A stretch of 53,563 bases of DNA from an uncultured Anaerotignum sp. (GCF_934277605.1 NZ_CAKQVD010000007.1:1-53563); one strand, 5' to 3'. Shown: positions 15,516 to 23,436, numbered from the stretch's first letter. Program-made: numbers and translations. Notes: generated from the sequence alone by a model not told the origin.

Positions 15516-16444
15516 TTTGCAGCCTCCTTCCAATGCTGTGCCATCGTCTCAATGTTTTTTCTCATTCGCTCTATATAGGAAGGATTCCCCTCCGCCGTCG
15601 TTGTCAAGGGATCCAAAACCGTAACGTCCGCTCCCGTTTCTCTCGCCAAGGTTTCGGCATAAATCCTCCCGTCATCTGCCGCCGACAAAAAGAACCGAAT
15701 GTTGTGCCGCTTCGCCTCATCTGCCGCTTCCGTCAGCTCCTTCGCAGAAGGCACCTGATATTCGTCCACAAAAATGCCGCACACCGCTTCCATTCGGAAC
15801 AGCTCCGTAAAATATGCAAAGCCCTCATGGAACACCTCTGCCGCTGTATCCTGCGGGATTCCAACCTCTGCCGCCTCCCGCAAAAGTGCATCTGCTTCGG
15901 CTGCAAAGGCTGTTGCATTTCGGTCAAAAATCTCCTTTTCCGCCGCATCCAGTGCCCCCAAGGCCTCCGCAATCCTTGCCGCTTGCCTTGCGGCTCTCGC
16001 AGGAGAAAGCCAAATGTGAGAATTGCCTTCTTCCTCCTCATCCGTATGCGCTTCCTCGTCCGCATGATGATGGTGCTCCTCCTCCAAAAGAGAAATGCCC
16101 TCCGAGGTATCCACAACCACCAAATCGGGATAACGCTCCAACGCCTGCTCCAGAAAGCCTTCCATGCCGCCGCCGTTGATGATAAACACATCCGCCTGCT
16201 CCAAAAGCTTCATATCGGAAACGGAAAGCTCATAATCATGCAGACAGCCCGTCTGCGGCTGTGCCATGTTTTCCAGCCGAATCCCCTCTGCTCCCTGCAC
16301 AACCTCCTGTGCCAAAAGATAAACGGGATAAAAGCTGGTTACCACCGTCAGCCGATTTGTCCCTTCTGTTTTATTTTTTTCTGTGCCGCACGCCGTAAAA
16401 AACAGCGCAAACAGCAAAAACAGCATAAAGCCTTTCTTTTTCAT
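15512..16444 (-). CDS. znuA: Zinc-binding lipoprotein (ZnuA-like)
   Basis: 310 residues. Lipoprotein signal with lipobox FTAC followed by GTEKNK. The SBP_bac_9 fold keeps its metal ligands: the first His in GCLHDYELSVSD, and NSHIWLSPARAA. Between them is an acidic His-rich loop (EEEHHHHADEEAH), usual in zinc- rather than manganese-specific proteins. First gene of znuACB. Its promoter carries a Fur/Zur-type operator. Confidence 0.9.
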   Translation of the reverse strand: MKKKGFMLFLLFALFFTACGTEKNKTEGTNRLTVVTSFYPVYLLAQEVVQGAEGIRLENMAQPQTGCLHDYELSVSDMKLLEQADVFIINGGGMEGFLEQALERYPDLVVVDTSEGISLLEEEHHHHADEEAHTDEEEEGNSHIWLSPARAARQAARIAEALGALDAAEKEIFDRNATAFAAEADALLREAAEVGIPQDTAAEVFHEGFAYFTELFRMEAVCGIFVDEYQVPSAKELTEAADEAKRHNIRFFLSAADDGRIYAETLARETGADVTVLDPLTTTAEGNPSYIERMRKNIETMAQHWKEAAK

Positions 16445-16473
16445 CGCTTCTCCACCATCCTGCGCATTTCCTT

Positions 16474-16534
16474 GTTGCAAATGATTTGCAACTAAATCTG
16501 TTAGAATTGTATACAATCCTACTGCACTTGTCAA
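16474..16534 (-). promoter_or_regulatory. znuACB promoter and Zur-type operator
   Basis: Minus-strand -35 TTGACA (16529-16534), 17-bp spacer, -10 TACAAT (16506-16511). A perfect 9-1-9 palindrome GTTGCAAATGATTTGCAAC (16474-16492) covers about +10 to +30. This is the 7-1-7 form of a Fur-superfamily box. A second palindrome (16502-16521, core ATTGTATACAAT) overlaps the -10. Assignment to a zinc repressor is inferred from the regulated genes. Confidence 0.75.
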
Positions 16535-16710
16535 GATTTCCTTCCCTCATCCGCAAAAGAAATCGCAGTTTCATGCAAAATAGGCAGAGCCTCCCCCATT
16601 CATGCGCCCCAAAAGGAAAAAATACAGGCATCCGTCCCTTCTTCTTTTCCGAAAAATCCTTTATTTTCCGGCTTTTGATAGCTTTTTCTCATAAAAACAT
16701 GAAATATACC

Positions 16711-16739
16711 TTGCAAATTACATAGTTCTGCGATAAAAT
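16711..16739 (+). promoter_or_regulatory. Ferredoxin promoter
   Basis: -35 TTGCAA (16711-16716), 17-bp spacer, -10 TAAAAT (16734-16739). Confidence 0.65.
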
Positions 16740-16771
16740 AGGCTTGTAAAAAGAAGAAGGAGGTGTTTCCA

Positions 16772-16942
16772 ATGGCTCATAAAATCGGTCCCGAATGCAT
16801 CGGTTGTGGCGCTTGCGCAGGCGGCTGCCCCACAGGTTGCATTAAAGAAGACGGCGGCGTTTACGTTATCAACGCTGCAGAATGCATCGACTGTGGTGCA
16901 TGTGAAGGTGCTTGTCCTACAGGTGCAATCAAAGCTGAATAA
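16772..16942 (+). CDS. 2[4Fe-4S] ferredoxin
   Basis: 56 residues with two clusters of CxxCxxCxxxC: CIGCGACAGGCPTG and CIDCGACEGACPTG. This is the clostridial-type ferredoxin, a soluble low-potential electron carrier for anaerobic metabolism. GAAGGAGGTG gives a very strong ribosome-binding site, and it has its own promoter and terminator, fitting high expression. Confidence 0.96.
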   Translation: MAHKIGPECIGCGACAGGCPTGCIKEDGGVYVINAAECIDCGACEGACPTGAIKAE

Positions 16943-16954
16943 TTTTTACTTAAG

Positions 16955-16987
16955 CAAAAAAGTGAGTCGTCAGACTCACTTTTTTTC
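16955..16987. terminator. Terminator between ferredoxin and addA
   Basis: AGTGAGTC-GTCA-GACTCACT (16961-16980), with A-run and T-run on either side; it serves both converging genes. Confidence 0.88.
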
Positions 16988-16996
16988 GTTCTTTTT

Positions 16997-19900
16997 TTAT
17001 TTTTCTTCCTCCAAAGGAATTGCTTTTCCCATTGCAAAGGAATAAAGATAGGTTTCCCGCACAGCAATCCCCAAGGCTCGTTCCAAAGCCATTCGGTAAA
17101 GCCCCAGCTGGATACGGTATCTCTCCTTCAATTCCCTTTCATCCGTAATGCGGTCACTCTTGTAATCAATCAAAACACCGCTGTTGTTTTCGATAAAAAA
17201 GCAGTCAATGATACCGTTTACCAAAATCTCATCCGTCACATCCTCATATTCCGCCCCAAAAAACAGCTCCTTCGGCTGCAGCAGCACAGAAAACGGACGC
17301 TCCTTTTCGATACGCTCCGCCGCACGCATACGCTTTGCCAATGTGGATGTAAAAAATTGCAGCAGCTCTTTTTTCCTGAGATATTTTCCTTCCTCTGCCG
17401 TCAGCCTTCCCCTTTGCACCAACTCCGCCGTCAAGGCCTCTATCTCTGCCCATGTGTATTCCCTACGGAAATCCGCCTCCTCCATGAAGGTGTGCATCGC
17501 CGTACCCATTTGGGCACTGCTCAGCCTGCCCCTCTGTGCAAAATCAGGCAGCTTCATTTCCCGATACGCAGGGGTAACGATTTCTCCCGTCATTTCCTCT
17601 TGATATTTCCGCTTGATTTCCGAAATGGAAAGCTTCGCAGGCAGCTTCGTCTCTCTGCCATGCGGATATTGCCAGCTTAAAACCCGAAAAACCTCCTGCC
17701 CCTCGTCCGTCAATGCCGCAGGACTTTCTCGGTTTGCAAAAAGCTCCCGCTGCTCCTCGGCAAGCCGTTCCTCCTGTGCCGCTTCCCGCAGGGCCTCCTC
17801 CTTCGTCAAGCAGGTAAACTGCCATTCGGATTCCTCCGCAGGAAAAAGAAACCGCTCAGGAATCTCCCACTCCGCCGCAAGCGGCTTTCTTGCAGGGTGG
17901 CGCAGATAGGCAGGCATAACCCAATCCAGATAGCTTCTTGCCCTGCGCAAACGGGAGGCAGGCAAAAGCGTGGTATCGCAGTCTGCCGTACTGCCCCACT
18001 TCAAAAACGCCTTTTCCAAATCCTTCACCGTTCCCGTCAAAATCAGCTTTTCCTTCGCGCGTGTCAGTGCCACATAAAGCACACGCATTTCTTCCGCAAG
18101 GTTCTCCTCCTTCAGTGCCTCCGCCAAGGCACGCTTTGCCAGGGTATGATAGGAAACCCTCTTTTCAATATCCGTAAAATCCATGCCGCAGCCCCATTTT
18201 TGATGCAGCAGCACCGCATTTCGCACATCCATCTCATTAAAGGTCTTGCCCATATCCGCAACAAAAACCACAGGAAATTCCAAGCCCTTGCTCTTGTGAA
18301 TCGTCATCACCTGCATCCGTTCCTCGTTCTCGGCAGGCAACTTCGCAGAAGCCGTTTCTGCCTCCGCCGTTTTCATATCCTCCACATAGCGAATGAAATA
18401 GAATAAGCCCTTATGGCTGCCCTTTTCATATTGCTCTGCCTTTTCCAGCAAAAGCCGCAAATTCGCCTGCCGCAGCGCACCGCCTGCCGTCACGCTCAAA
18501 TAATCATAATAGCCTGTTTCCCGATACAGCAGCCGCAGCAATTCCTGCAAGGAAAAATTGCGTACCTCTGCCCGCCAATGTGCCAAATCTGCGGCAAAGG
18601 CAGAAAGCCGCTCACGCAAATCCGCATTTTCGCCCTCCTGCAAATATAGCCGCAAGCAATCATAATAAGCCCCCTTGCCGCCCATCAGGCGAATCTGCAT
18701 CAGCTCATCTGCGGAAAGGCTGTAAATCGGGGAATGTAAAACAGAAAGCAGGGGAATATCCTGTCTGGGATTATCCAAAAGCCGCAGTAGGTTCAGCATG
18801 GTTTCCACCTCAGGCACCTCAAAATAGCCCTCTGCCGTTTCCGCATAATAAGGGATTCCCGCCCTGCCGAACACATCATCCAGCACACTGCTCCAGTTTT
18901 TCATCGAGCGTAGCAAAATCGCAATATCTCCATAGCGCAGGGGGCGATAACACTCTGTCTCCTTGTCCAACACCTGATAGCCGCTTTCCATCAGCCTGCG
19001 AATCCTTGCGGCAATGGCGGTTGCCTCCACCTGCCGCCTGTCCAGCTCCTTCAGCTCCTCAGTCAGCTCGGAATCCTCTGCCTCTGCCGTTGCAATCAAA
19101 AGCAGCTCATTTGCACCGCTTTGCTCCCGCTCCGGCTCCGGAAAGCTTCTGCCTGCGTGCAGGGCCGCCGCCTCATCATAAACAATCCCCCCAAAATCCT
19201 TCTGCATGATTTGTCGGAATATAAAATTCACACCATCCAGCACATTTTTTCGACTGCGGAAGTTTTTGGAAAGCACAATTTTCCGCTCCTTCTGCCCCGT
19301 TTCCGCAGGATAGCGCCGATACTTTTCTTGAAACAGCTCCGGCATGGCTTGGCGGAACCGATAAATGCTCTGCTTCACATCGCCCACCATAAAGCGATTG
19401 TTCCGCCCCTCCGTCTCGCCCGAAACCGCAGACAAAATCCGTTCCTGCACCGGATTGCTGTCTTGATATTCGTCAATCATAATTTCATCATATCTCTGCC
19501 GCAGCTCTGCCGCCGCCGCTGTCGGCGTGCCATCCTCGTTTACCAGAATTTGCAGGGCAAACTGCTCATAATCATGGAAATCAATGATGTTTTTTTCTCT
19601 CTTTGCCGCCGCAAAGGCATCCATAAACAGGCCCGTCAGCTTGGCAAGCCCCTTTGCAACGGGATACATCCGCCGCACCAAGTCCGCCTGCATTTCGGGG
19701 CTGTAAGCAAACAGGCTCTCCTGCAATTTCTTGAGGGCATCCTTCGCCTCGTTGCGCAGCAGCTTAATCCGCTCCGCCGTTTCCTTCTCCTCTCCACGAT
19801 AGGCAGGCAATCGGGCAAAATCAATCATCAAATATGCCAAACGCCACTCGGCATAGCTTTTTTGCAGGGCCGCCGCAAAGCCCTCCACCGCCGCCACCTC

Positions 19901-20653
19901 GTTTTTCAGCAGCTTATGATAGCCGCCAAATTCGCCTTCATCTGCCATCAGCCACGCCTTTTTCAGTTGATAAAAGGCATATTCCGCAGTCGTTTCTGCA
20001 CCTTGGCGAATGAGCGGAAACCACAGGCACGCATCCACCGTTTCTCCCTCGGCAAGAAAAAGGCTCTCCGTCATCTCCCGCAGCAGCCGTTTGGGGTTCG
20101 GGCTGCTCTCCGCAAAGGTATAAATCTGCATAACCAATTCCTTCAGCGGCGTATCCTTTGTAGAGGAGGAAAAGGTTTCCAATAAATCAAAAAACCACTG
20201 GCTGTCCTCTGCGGCATAAAGCGTTTCAAATAAATCCTCCAAAACCTCCTTTTGCAGCAGCTTGATTTCCGCAGGATCTGCCGTGCGCACCTTGGGGTCA
20301 ATCTCCAGCAAATGATAATATTCCCGAATCACTTGCAGGCAAAAGGCATGAATGGTCTTAATATCCGCCCGTGGCAAAAAAGCCATCTGGTTTTGCAAAT
20401 GCAAATCCTGCGGGGCTTCCTCCAGCTCCTTTGCAATGGCGGCACCGATTCTCTGCCGCATTTCCGATGCCGCCGCATTGGTAAATGTCACAACAAGCAG
20501 GCGGTCAATCTCCTGCCCATCCCGCAAAAGCTTTCTGATAATGCGTTCCACCAAAACCGCCGTTTTGCCGCTGCCCGCCGCCGCCGCAATCAGCAGGTCG
20601 CTGTCCCTGGCATCCATCGCCTGTCTCTGTTCTTCTGTCCATTTGTTTGCCAT
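16997..20653 (-). CDS. addA: ATP-dependent helicase/nuclease subunit A
   Basis: 1218 residues, usual for AddA. UvrD-type helicase: Walker A AAAAGSGKTAVLVERI (about 23-38), motif II MIDEYQDSNPVQ, motif VI VALTRAKEKL. The C-terminal RecB-family nuclease has GVLIDYKSDRI and YRIQLGLYRMALE. AddAB processes double-strand breaks for recombination. The usual partner gene addB is not beside it: the upstream gene encodes an unrelated 190-residue protein and the downstream side is ferredoxin. AddB may be elsewhere. Confidence 0.96.
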   Translation of the reverse strand: MANKWTEEQRQAMDARDSDLLIAAAAGSGKTAVLVERIIRKLLRDGQEIDRLLVVTFTNAAASEMRQRIGAAIAKELEEAPQDLHLQNQMAFLPRADIKTIHAFCLQVIREYYHLLEIDPKVRTADPAEIKLLQKEVLEDLFETLYAAEDSQWFFDLLETFSSSTKDTPLKELVMQIYTFAESSPNPKRLLREMTESLFLAEGETVDACLWFPLIRQGAETTAEYAFYQLKKAWLMADEGEFGGYHKLLKNEVAAVEGFAAALQKSYAEWRLAYLMIDFARLPAYRGEEKETAERIKLLRNEAKDALKKLQESLFAYSPEMQADLVRRMYPVAKGLAKLTGLFMDAFAAAKREKNIIDFHDYEQFALQILVNEDGTPTAAAAELRQRYDEIMIDEYQDSNPVQERILSAVSGETEGRNNRFMVGDVKQSIYRFRQAMPELFQEKYRRYPAETGQKERKIVLSKNFRSRKNVLDGVNFIFRQIMQKDFGGIVYDEAAALHAGRSFPEPEREQSGANELLLIATAEAEDSELTEELKELDRRQVEATAIAARIRRLMESGYQVLDKETECYRPLRYGDIAILLRSMKNWSSVLDDVFGRAGIPYYAETAEGYFEVPEVETMLNLLRLLDNPRQDIPLLSVLHSPIYSLSADELMQIRLMGGKGAYYDCLRLYLQEGENADLRERLSAFAADLAHWRAEVRNFSLQELLRLLYRETGYYDYLSVTAGGALRQANLRLLLEKAEQYEKGSHKGLFYFIRYVEDMKTAEAETASAKLPAENEERMQVMTIHKSKGLEFPVVFVADMGKTFNEMDVRNAVLLHQKWGCGMDFTDIEKRVSYHTLAKRALAEALKEENLAEEMRVLYVALTRAKEKLILTGTVKDLEKAFLKWGSTADCDTTLLPASRLRRARSYLDWVMPAYLRHPARKPLAAEWEIPERFLFPAEESEWQFTCLTKEEALREAAQEERLAEEQRELFANRESPAALTDEGQEVFRVLSWQYPHGRETKLPAKLSISEIKRKYQEEMTGEIVTPAYREMKLPDFAQRGRLSSAQMGTAMHTFMEEADFRREYTWAEIEALTAELVQRGRLTAEEGKYLRKKELLQFFTSTLAKRMRAAERIEKERPFSVLLQPKELFFGAEYEDVTDEILVNGIIDCFFIENNSGVLIDYKSDRITDERELKERYRIQLGLYRMALERALGIAVRETYLYSFAMGKAIPLEEEK

Positions 20654-20686
20654 TGCCGTTCCTCCCCCGCACTGCTCCGCTCGGCT

Positions 20687-21259
20687 CTATTGCGCCCGTT
20701 TCAAGCGAATATGAAAGGGAACATAGCCCGTAAAGGAGCCCATAAAACTACTATAAGAATTATACCAGAAATTCCCGATAAATGCGAAGGAAAAACCCGA
20801 TAACGTGCGGTCGCCGAACAAATAGCGTGCCGTTGTTTTGTGAAACAGCTCTTGAAAGCCGCTTTGGTACAGCTCCGCACAATGATAGAACAGCTCCGCC
20901 AATCTCCGCTCCTGCTCGTTTAAAAGATAAACCTCTGCCAAGGCCGTTTGCATTTCCTCCCAGTGAAGCTCCTTTCTTCTGCGGCGCACAATGCGAATGG
21001 TGTGATGGATGGCCGCCAGCTTGAAAAACCGAGAAACCGTTTCCTCCTCCACACGCTCCAGGTTCTCCCGAAAATAATTATACGTCAGCGGCGTTTCCAA
21101 AAAAACCTCCTGCGCATCCGCAGAGGTACTCTCCACGCATTGTGCAAAAAAAGCCTGCAAAAAGGCATCCTCCTGTGCATACGCCCGTGCGGAAAGCCGC
21201 TCCCGCTCCGCCTCAATCCAAAGCAAAAGGCGGGCCTCCTTCTTTCGTTTCATCCACAT
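20687..21259 (-). CDS. Hypothetical protein upstream of addA
   Basis: 190 residues; I do not recognise the family. The N-terminal 130 residues are predicted mainly helical and highly charged (LLLWIEAERERLSARAYAQEDAF, RIVRRRRKELHWEEMQ). The last 60 residues are aromatic and Gly/Ser-rich (FAFIGNFWYNSYSSFMGSFTG). No signal peptide. It ends 33 nt before addA and is probably co-transcribed. The ribosome-binding site GGAGAGGTGA lies inside a strong hairpin (21267-21299) followed by seven T just before ATG 21259. Confidence 0.7.
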   Translation of the reverse strand: MWMKRKKEARLLLWIEAERERLSARAYAQEDAFLQAFFAQCVESTSADAQEVFLETPLTYNYFRENLERVEEETVSRFFKLAAIHHTIRIVRRRRKELHWEEMQTALAEVYLLNEQERRLAELFYHCAELYQSGFQELFHKTTARYLFGDRTLSGFSFAFIGNFWYNSYSSFMGSFTGYVPFHIRLKRAQ

Positions 21260-21299
21260 AAAAAAATCACCTCTCCTTTTATTGTAAAAGGAAAGGTGA
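21260..21299 (-). promoter_or_regulatory. Hairpin holding the ribosome-binding site, followed by T7
   Basis: On the minus strand TCACCTTTCCTTTTA pairs with TAAAAGGAGAGGTGA (one G-U pair) around loop CAA, giving a 15-bp stem. Its 3' arm contains the ribosome-binding site of the 190-aa gene. Seven T (21260-21266) then run to the ATG. The element has the form of an intrinsic terminator and would also mask the ribosome-binding site. Confidence 0.75.
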
Positions 21300-21317
21300 G
21301 AATTGCTTTCTTTTTTC

Positions 21318-21431
21318 TCCGCAAAATCAGACAGGCTCCCGCAAAATACGGGAGCCTCGGAATATTAAGCCGAACCGGGTTTCGACTTGTTGAAACAAAA
21401 GACCGTTCGTTTCCCGAACCCTTCCGCTGCT
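21318..21431 (-). repeat. Hairpin-rich intergenic repeat, copy B
   Basis: On the minus strand it begins AGCAGCGGAAGGGTTCGGGA (21431 to 21412), continues with a CAAGTCGAAA...TTCGGCTTA hairpin and ends in GGCTCCCG/CGGGAGCC (21331-21353). Copy A at 7715-7922 has the same order of modules with changed sequence inside the stems. Confidence 0.65.
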
Positions 21432-21456
21432 GATAAACAGCCTTTCTGTCGGGTTA

Positions 21457-21636
21457 TCAGCAGCCGCAGCTGTTGCCGATGCTGTTGTTATTGTTGCCGC
21501 AGCAGCACAGCAGAATCAGAATCCAGATCCAAGAGCTGTTGTCGCCCCAGTTGCCGCAGCCGTCATTGTTCCCACAGCAGCACAGCAGAATCAGAATCCA
21601 AATGATGCTTTCGTTCCCACAACCAAATCCACACAT
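21457..21636 (-). CDS. Cys/Asn-rich small membrane protein with internal repeat
   Basis: 59 residues starting MCGFGCGNES at ATG 21636, with GAAGGAGG upstream. Two near-identical units WILILLCCCGNN are separated by a Gly/Asn/Asp linker, and the end is CGC. Nine cysteines or more lie next to short hydrophobic helices. Similar Cys-rich peptides occur in Clostridia and are sometimes mislabelled as chorion-like; spore or envelope location is possible but not shown. It lies upstream of the 190-aa gene on the same strand. Confidence 0.65.
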   Translation of the reverse strand: MCGFGCGNESIIWILILLCCCGNNDGCGNWGDNSSWIWILILLCCCGNNNNSIGNSCGC

Positions 21637-21751
21637 AATAAAATACCTCCTTCAGATAAAAGCATTCTTGTTACACTCCTATCCTATGAGGTATTTTGGA
21701 ATTTCTTGCCTGTCTTGCTTTTGTTTTTCTTTTTTGGCGGAGCAAAAGGCT

Positions 21752-22027
21752 TTATTTCGGCAAAATCAAATCATTGATGCTGATGTCCACCGTAAAGCCG
21801 CCCATTTCATCCGCAATGCTGACCAGCTTGATGTTTTCCGCATCCACAAAATGCAGAATATGTGTCATTCCGTTTGTTTCCCCCAAGGAAATCAAGTCCG
21901 CCTCTGCCGCAATGCCATAGAAAAAAGCCTGCATTCCGCCTCTGCGGTAAAGCTCCATGATGGATAAAGCCGCCTCATAGCCCGCCTCTGTGCAGGTAAA
22001 CAGTGCCTTTGTCTGCGCCTCTGCCAT
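21752..22027 (-). CDS. Hypothetical protein linked to nrdR
   Basis: 91 residues from MAEAQTKALFTC; an alternative ATG at 22036 overlaps the nrdR stop and has poorer spacing. It has a compact alpha/beta pattern (HILHFVDAENIKLVSIADEMGGFTVDISINDLIL) and no membrane segment. I do not recognise the family. It directly follows nrdR, so it is probably translated from the same mRNA. Confidence 0.65.
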   Translation of the reverse strand: MAEAQTKALFTCTEAGYEAALSIMELYRRGGMQAFFYGIAAEADLISLGETNGMTHILHFVDAENIKLVSIADEMGGFTVDISINDLILPK

Positions 22028-22032
22028 ATAAA

Positions 22033-22497
22033 TCATCCCTTCTTCTTTTCCACAAGCAGCTTTTCCAGCTCATCAATAAAGGTATTGATGTCTTTAAATT
22101 GTCGGTAAACCGAGGCAAAGCGTACATACGCCACCTCATCTACCTCCTTCAGCCGATCCATAACCATGTTGCCAATCTGCTTGCTCTCCACTTCTCTTTC
22201 GCCCAAGCCCATCAGCGTATTTTCGATGTCATCCGCAAGCTCCTGAATCTGCTGTGCCGTAACAGGCCGCTTGTTGCAGGATTTCATCACGCCGCTGATA
22301 ATTTTCGTTTTGTCGAAAATTTCTCTCGTTCCGTCATTTTTAATCACTGTAATGGGAATCATGTCAATTCTCTCATAGGTTGTAAAGCGCTTGCCGCAGC
22401 TTTCGCAAAGACGGCGGCGGCGAATCACGGAATTATCCTCCTGTCCACGAGAATCAATTACCTTCGTATCATTATAATTGCAAAAAGGACATTTCAA
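22033..22497 (-). CDS. nrdR: Transcriptional repressor NrdR
   Basis: 154 residues from a TTG start (22497). N-terminal zinc ribbon with CPFC and CESCGKRFTTYE, then the ATP-cone domain (VIKNDGTREIFDKTKIISGVM). I reject the ATG at 22515 because it lies next to the AAGGAGG ribosome-binding site, while the TTG is 8 nt after it and gives the family's standard MKCPFC start. NrdR senses ATP/dATP and represses ribonucleotide reductase genes. Two NrdR boxes precede nrdD 870 bp away. Confidence 0.95.
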   Translation of the reverse strand: MKCPFCNYNDTKVIDSRGQEDNSVIRRRRLCESCGKRFTTYERIDMIPITVIKNDGTREIFDKTKIISGVMKSCNKRPVTAQQIQELADDIENTLMGLGEREVESKQIGNMVMDRLKEVDEVAYVRFASVYRQFKDINTFIDELEKLLVEKKKG

Positions 22498-22624
22498 AGC
22501 CGTTTCCTCCTTCATTCGTTGCCATAGAAATCTTACCCCTCAGTATAATGGAGATTTTGCCGCAGGTCAACATCCATAACCGCCGTAAAATCGTTTCTTC
22601 TTACCGAAAACACATAGCTTGCGA

Positions 22625-22653
22625 TTGATTTTTTGGACTCTTTGTGCTATGAT
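22625..22653 (+). promoter_or_regulatory. Promoter of type I antitoxin RNA 2
   Basis: -35 TTGATT (22625-22630), 17-bp spacer, -10 TATGAT (22648-22653). A non-coding stretch follows to the hairpin at 22712-22737. Confidence 0.65.
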
Positions 22654-22659
22654 AGCAAT

Positions 22660-22746
22660 AAGAAAGGATTACCGCTTTGGGAAGGGCGGTCAGTCCAAAA
22701 AGCTTTTGAGTGACCGTCTAACTTCTGTTAGGCGGTCATTTTTTAT
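22660..22746 (+). ncRNA. Putative type I antitoxin RNA 2
   Basis: About 85 nt. Starts AAGAAAGGATTACCGC, continues GGGCGGTCAGTCC and ends GACCGTCTAAC-TTCT-GTTAGGCGGTC (22712-22737) followed by a T-rich run. It matches the RNA at 2918-3003 in layout and in most of the stem bases. Its 3' end meets the stop codon of the 27-aa toxin on the other strand. The transcript is inferred. Confidence 0.55.
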
Positions 22747-22830
22747 TTATCCCCTGTTTTTACACAGGGCGATAATAGCTATCATGAGCATACCGAATTG
22801 AATCAAATCCGAATATGTAACACAATTCAT
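22747..22830 (-). CDS. Putative holin-like type I toxin, 27 aa
   Basis: 27 codons; one hydrophobic helix (LIQFGMLMIAIIAL) and a basic tail CKNRG. ATG 22830 follows GGGGGTGATGCT. It shares VTYSDLIQ with the 29-aa gene at 3001-3090 (ITYSDFIQ). It converges with the RNA at 22660-22746. The locus sits between nrdR and ylmC, away from any phage gene. Toxicity is inferred from family resemblance and layout. Confidence 0.65.
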   Translation of the reverse strand: MNCVTYSDLIQFGMLMIAIIALCKNRG

Positions 22831-22928
22831 AGCATCACCCCCTTTTCAGAGAGTGACTGAGCCGCGAGCGATAATCCATATATTCAGTGCAGCATATTTT
22901 TCCTTTTTCGACAAACCATTTCCGAGCT

Positions 22929-23201
22929 TTAATCCCCCTCTGTTCTCAGAATTTCCTCCCCATCCACCTCCACCAAAATAATATCATCGCCAATGCGGCG
23001 AATACACTGCCATGGCACAAAATATGCCCGCTCCTTCCCAAAGAGGTTCCATTTGCTGCTGCCCTCCGGAATGATGATTGTGCAAATCCTCCCCGATGCC
23101 TCATCCAGCTCCAAATCGCACACACAGCCCAAGCGCCTTCCGTCGCAGATATTGATAACCTCCTTCTCCTGTAAGCAGGAAAACCGTTCCCATTTCATCA
23201 T
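22929..23201 (-). CDS. YlmC/YmxH family PRC-barrel protein
   Basis: 90 residues. The PRC-barrel pattern is clear: FSCLQEKEVINICDGRRLGCVCDLELD, then GRICTIIIPEG, and the conserved VPWQCIRRIGDDIILVEV. The family is widespread in spore-forming Firmicutes and is linked to sporulation, but its molecular role is not known. It is transcribed away from nrdD. Confidence 0.88.
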   Translation of the reverse strand: MMKWERFSCLQEKEVINICDGRRLGCVCDLELDEASGRICTIIIPEGSSKWNLFGKERAYFVPWQCIRRIGDDIILVEVDGEEILRTEGD

Positions 23202-23308
23202 TTCTCTCTCCTTTTTTGGTAATCTTTCTTAATTTTATGCGAAAAAAGTCTGTCCACAGGCTTACTTTCGGCAATCTGTTTAAATTCATCTTTTTCACTC
23301 TGTTCCCC

Positions 23309-23377
23309 TTGACGAGTTTCTGCGAATACCATACAATATATATGCTTGCTATTTTACATATAGTCTATATATTGTGT
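23309..23377 (+). promoter_or_regulatory. nrdDG promoter with tandem NrdR boxes
   Basis: -35 TTGACG (23309-23314), 17-bp spacer, -10 TACAAT (23332-23337). Box 1 ATACAATATATATGCT (23331-23346) covers the -10; box 2 AGTCTATATATTGTGT (23362-23377) lies 31 bp downstream. Both fit the 16-bp NrdR consensus ACACWATATATWGTGT, and 31 bp (three turns) is the usual spacing. Confidence 0.88.
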
Positions 23378-23436
23378 TTGTTCCAAAACAAATTCATTTC
23401 ATAAAAAATCAGAAAAAACGAAAAGAGGGAAGGATT

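Noticed and set aside
18580..20185. Plus-strand frames over addA
   Set aside because: They lie antisense to conserved AddA helicase motifs and show no own signals.
21387..21605. Cys/Ser-rich plus-strand peptide
   Set aside because: It is the mirror of the Cys-rich gene on the minus strand, which has the ribosome-binding site.
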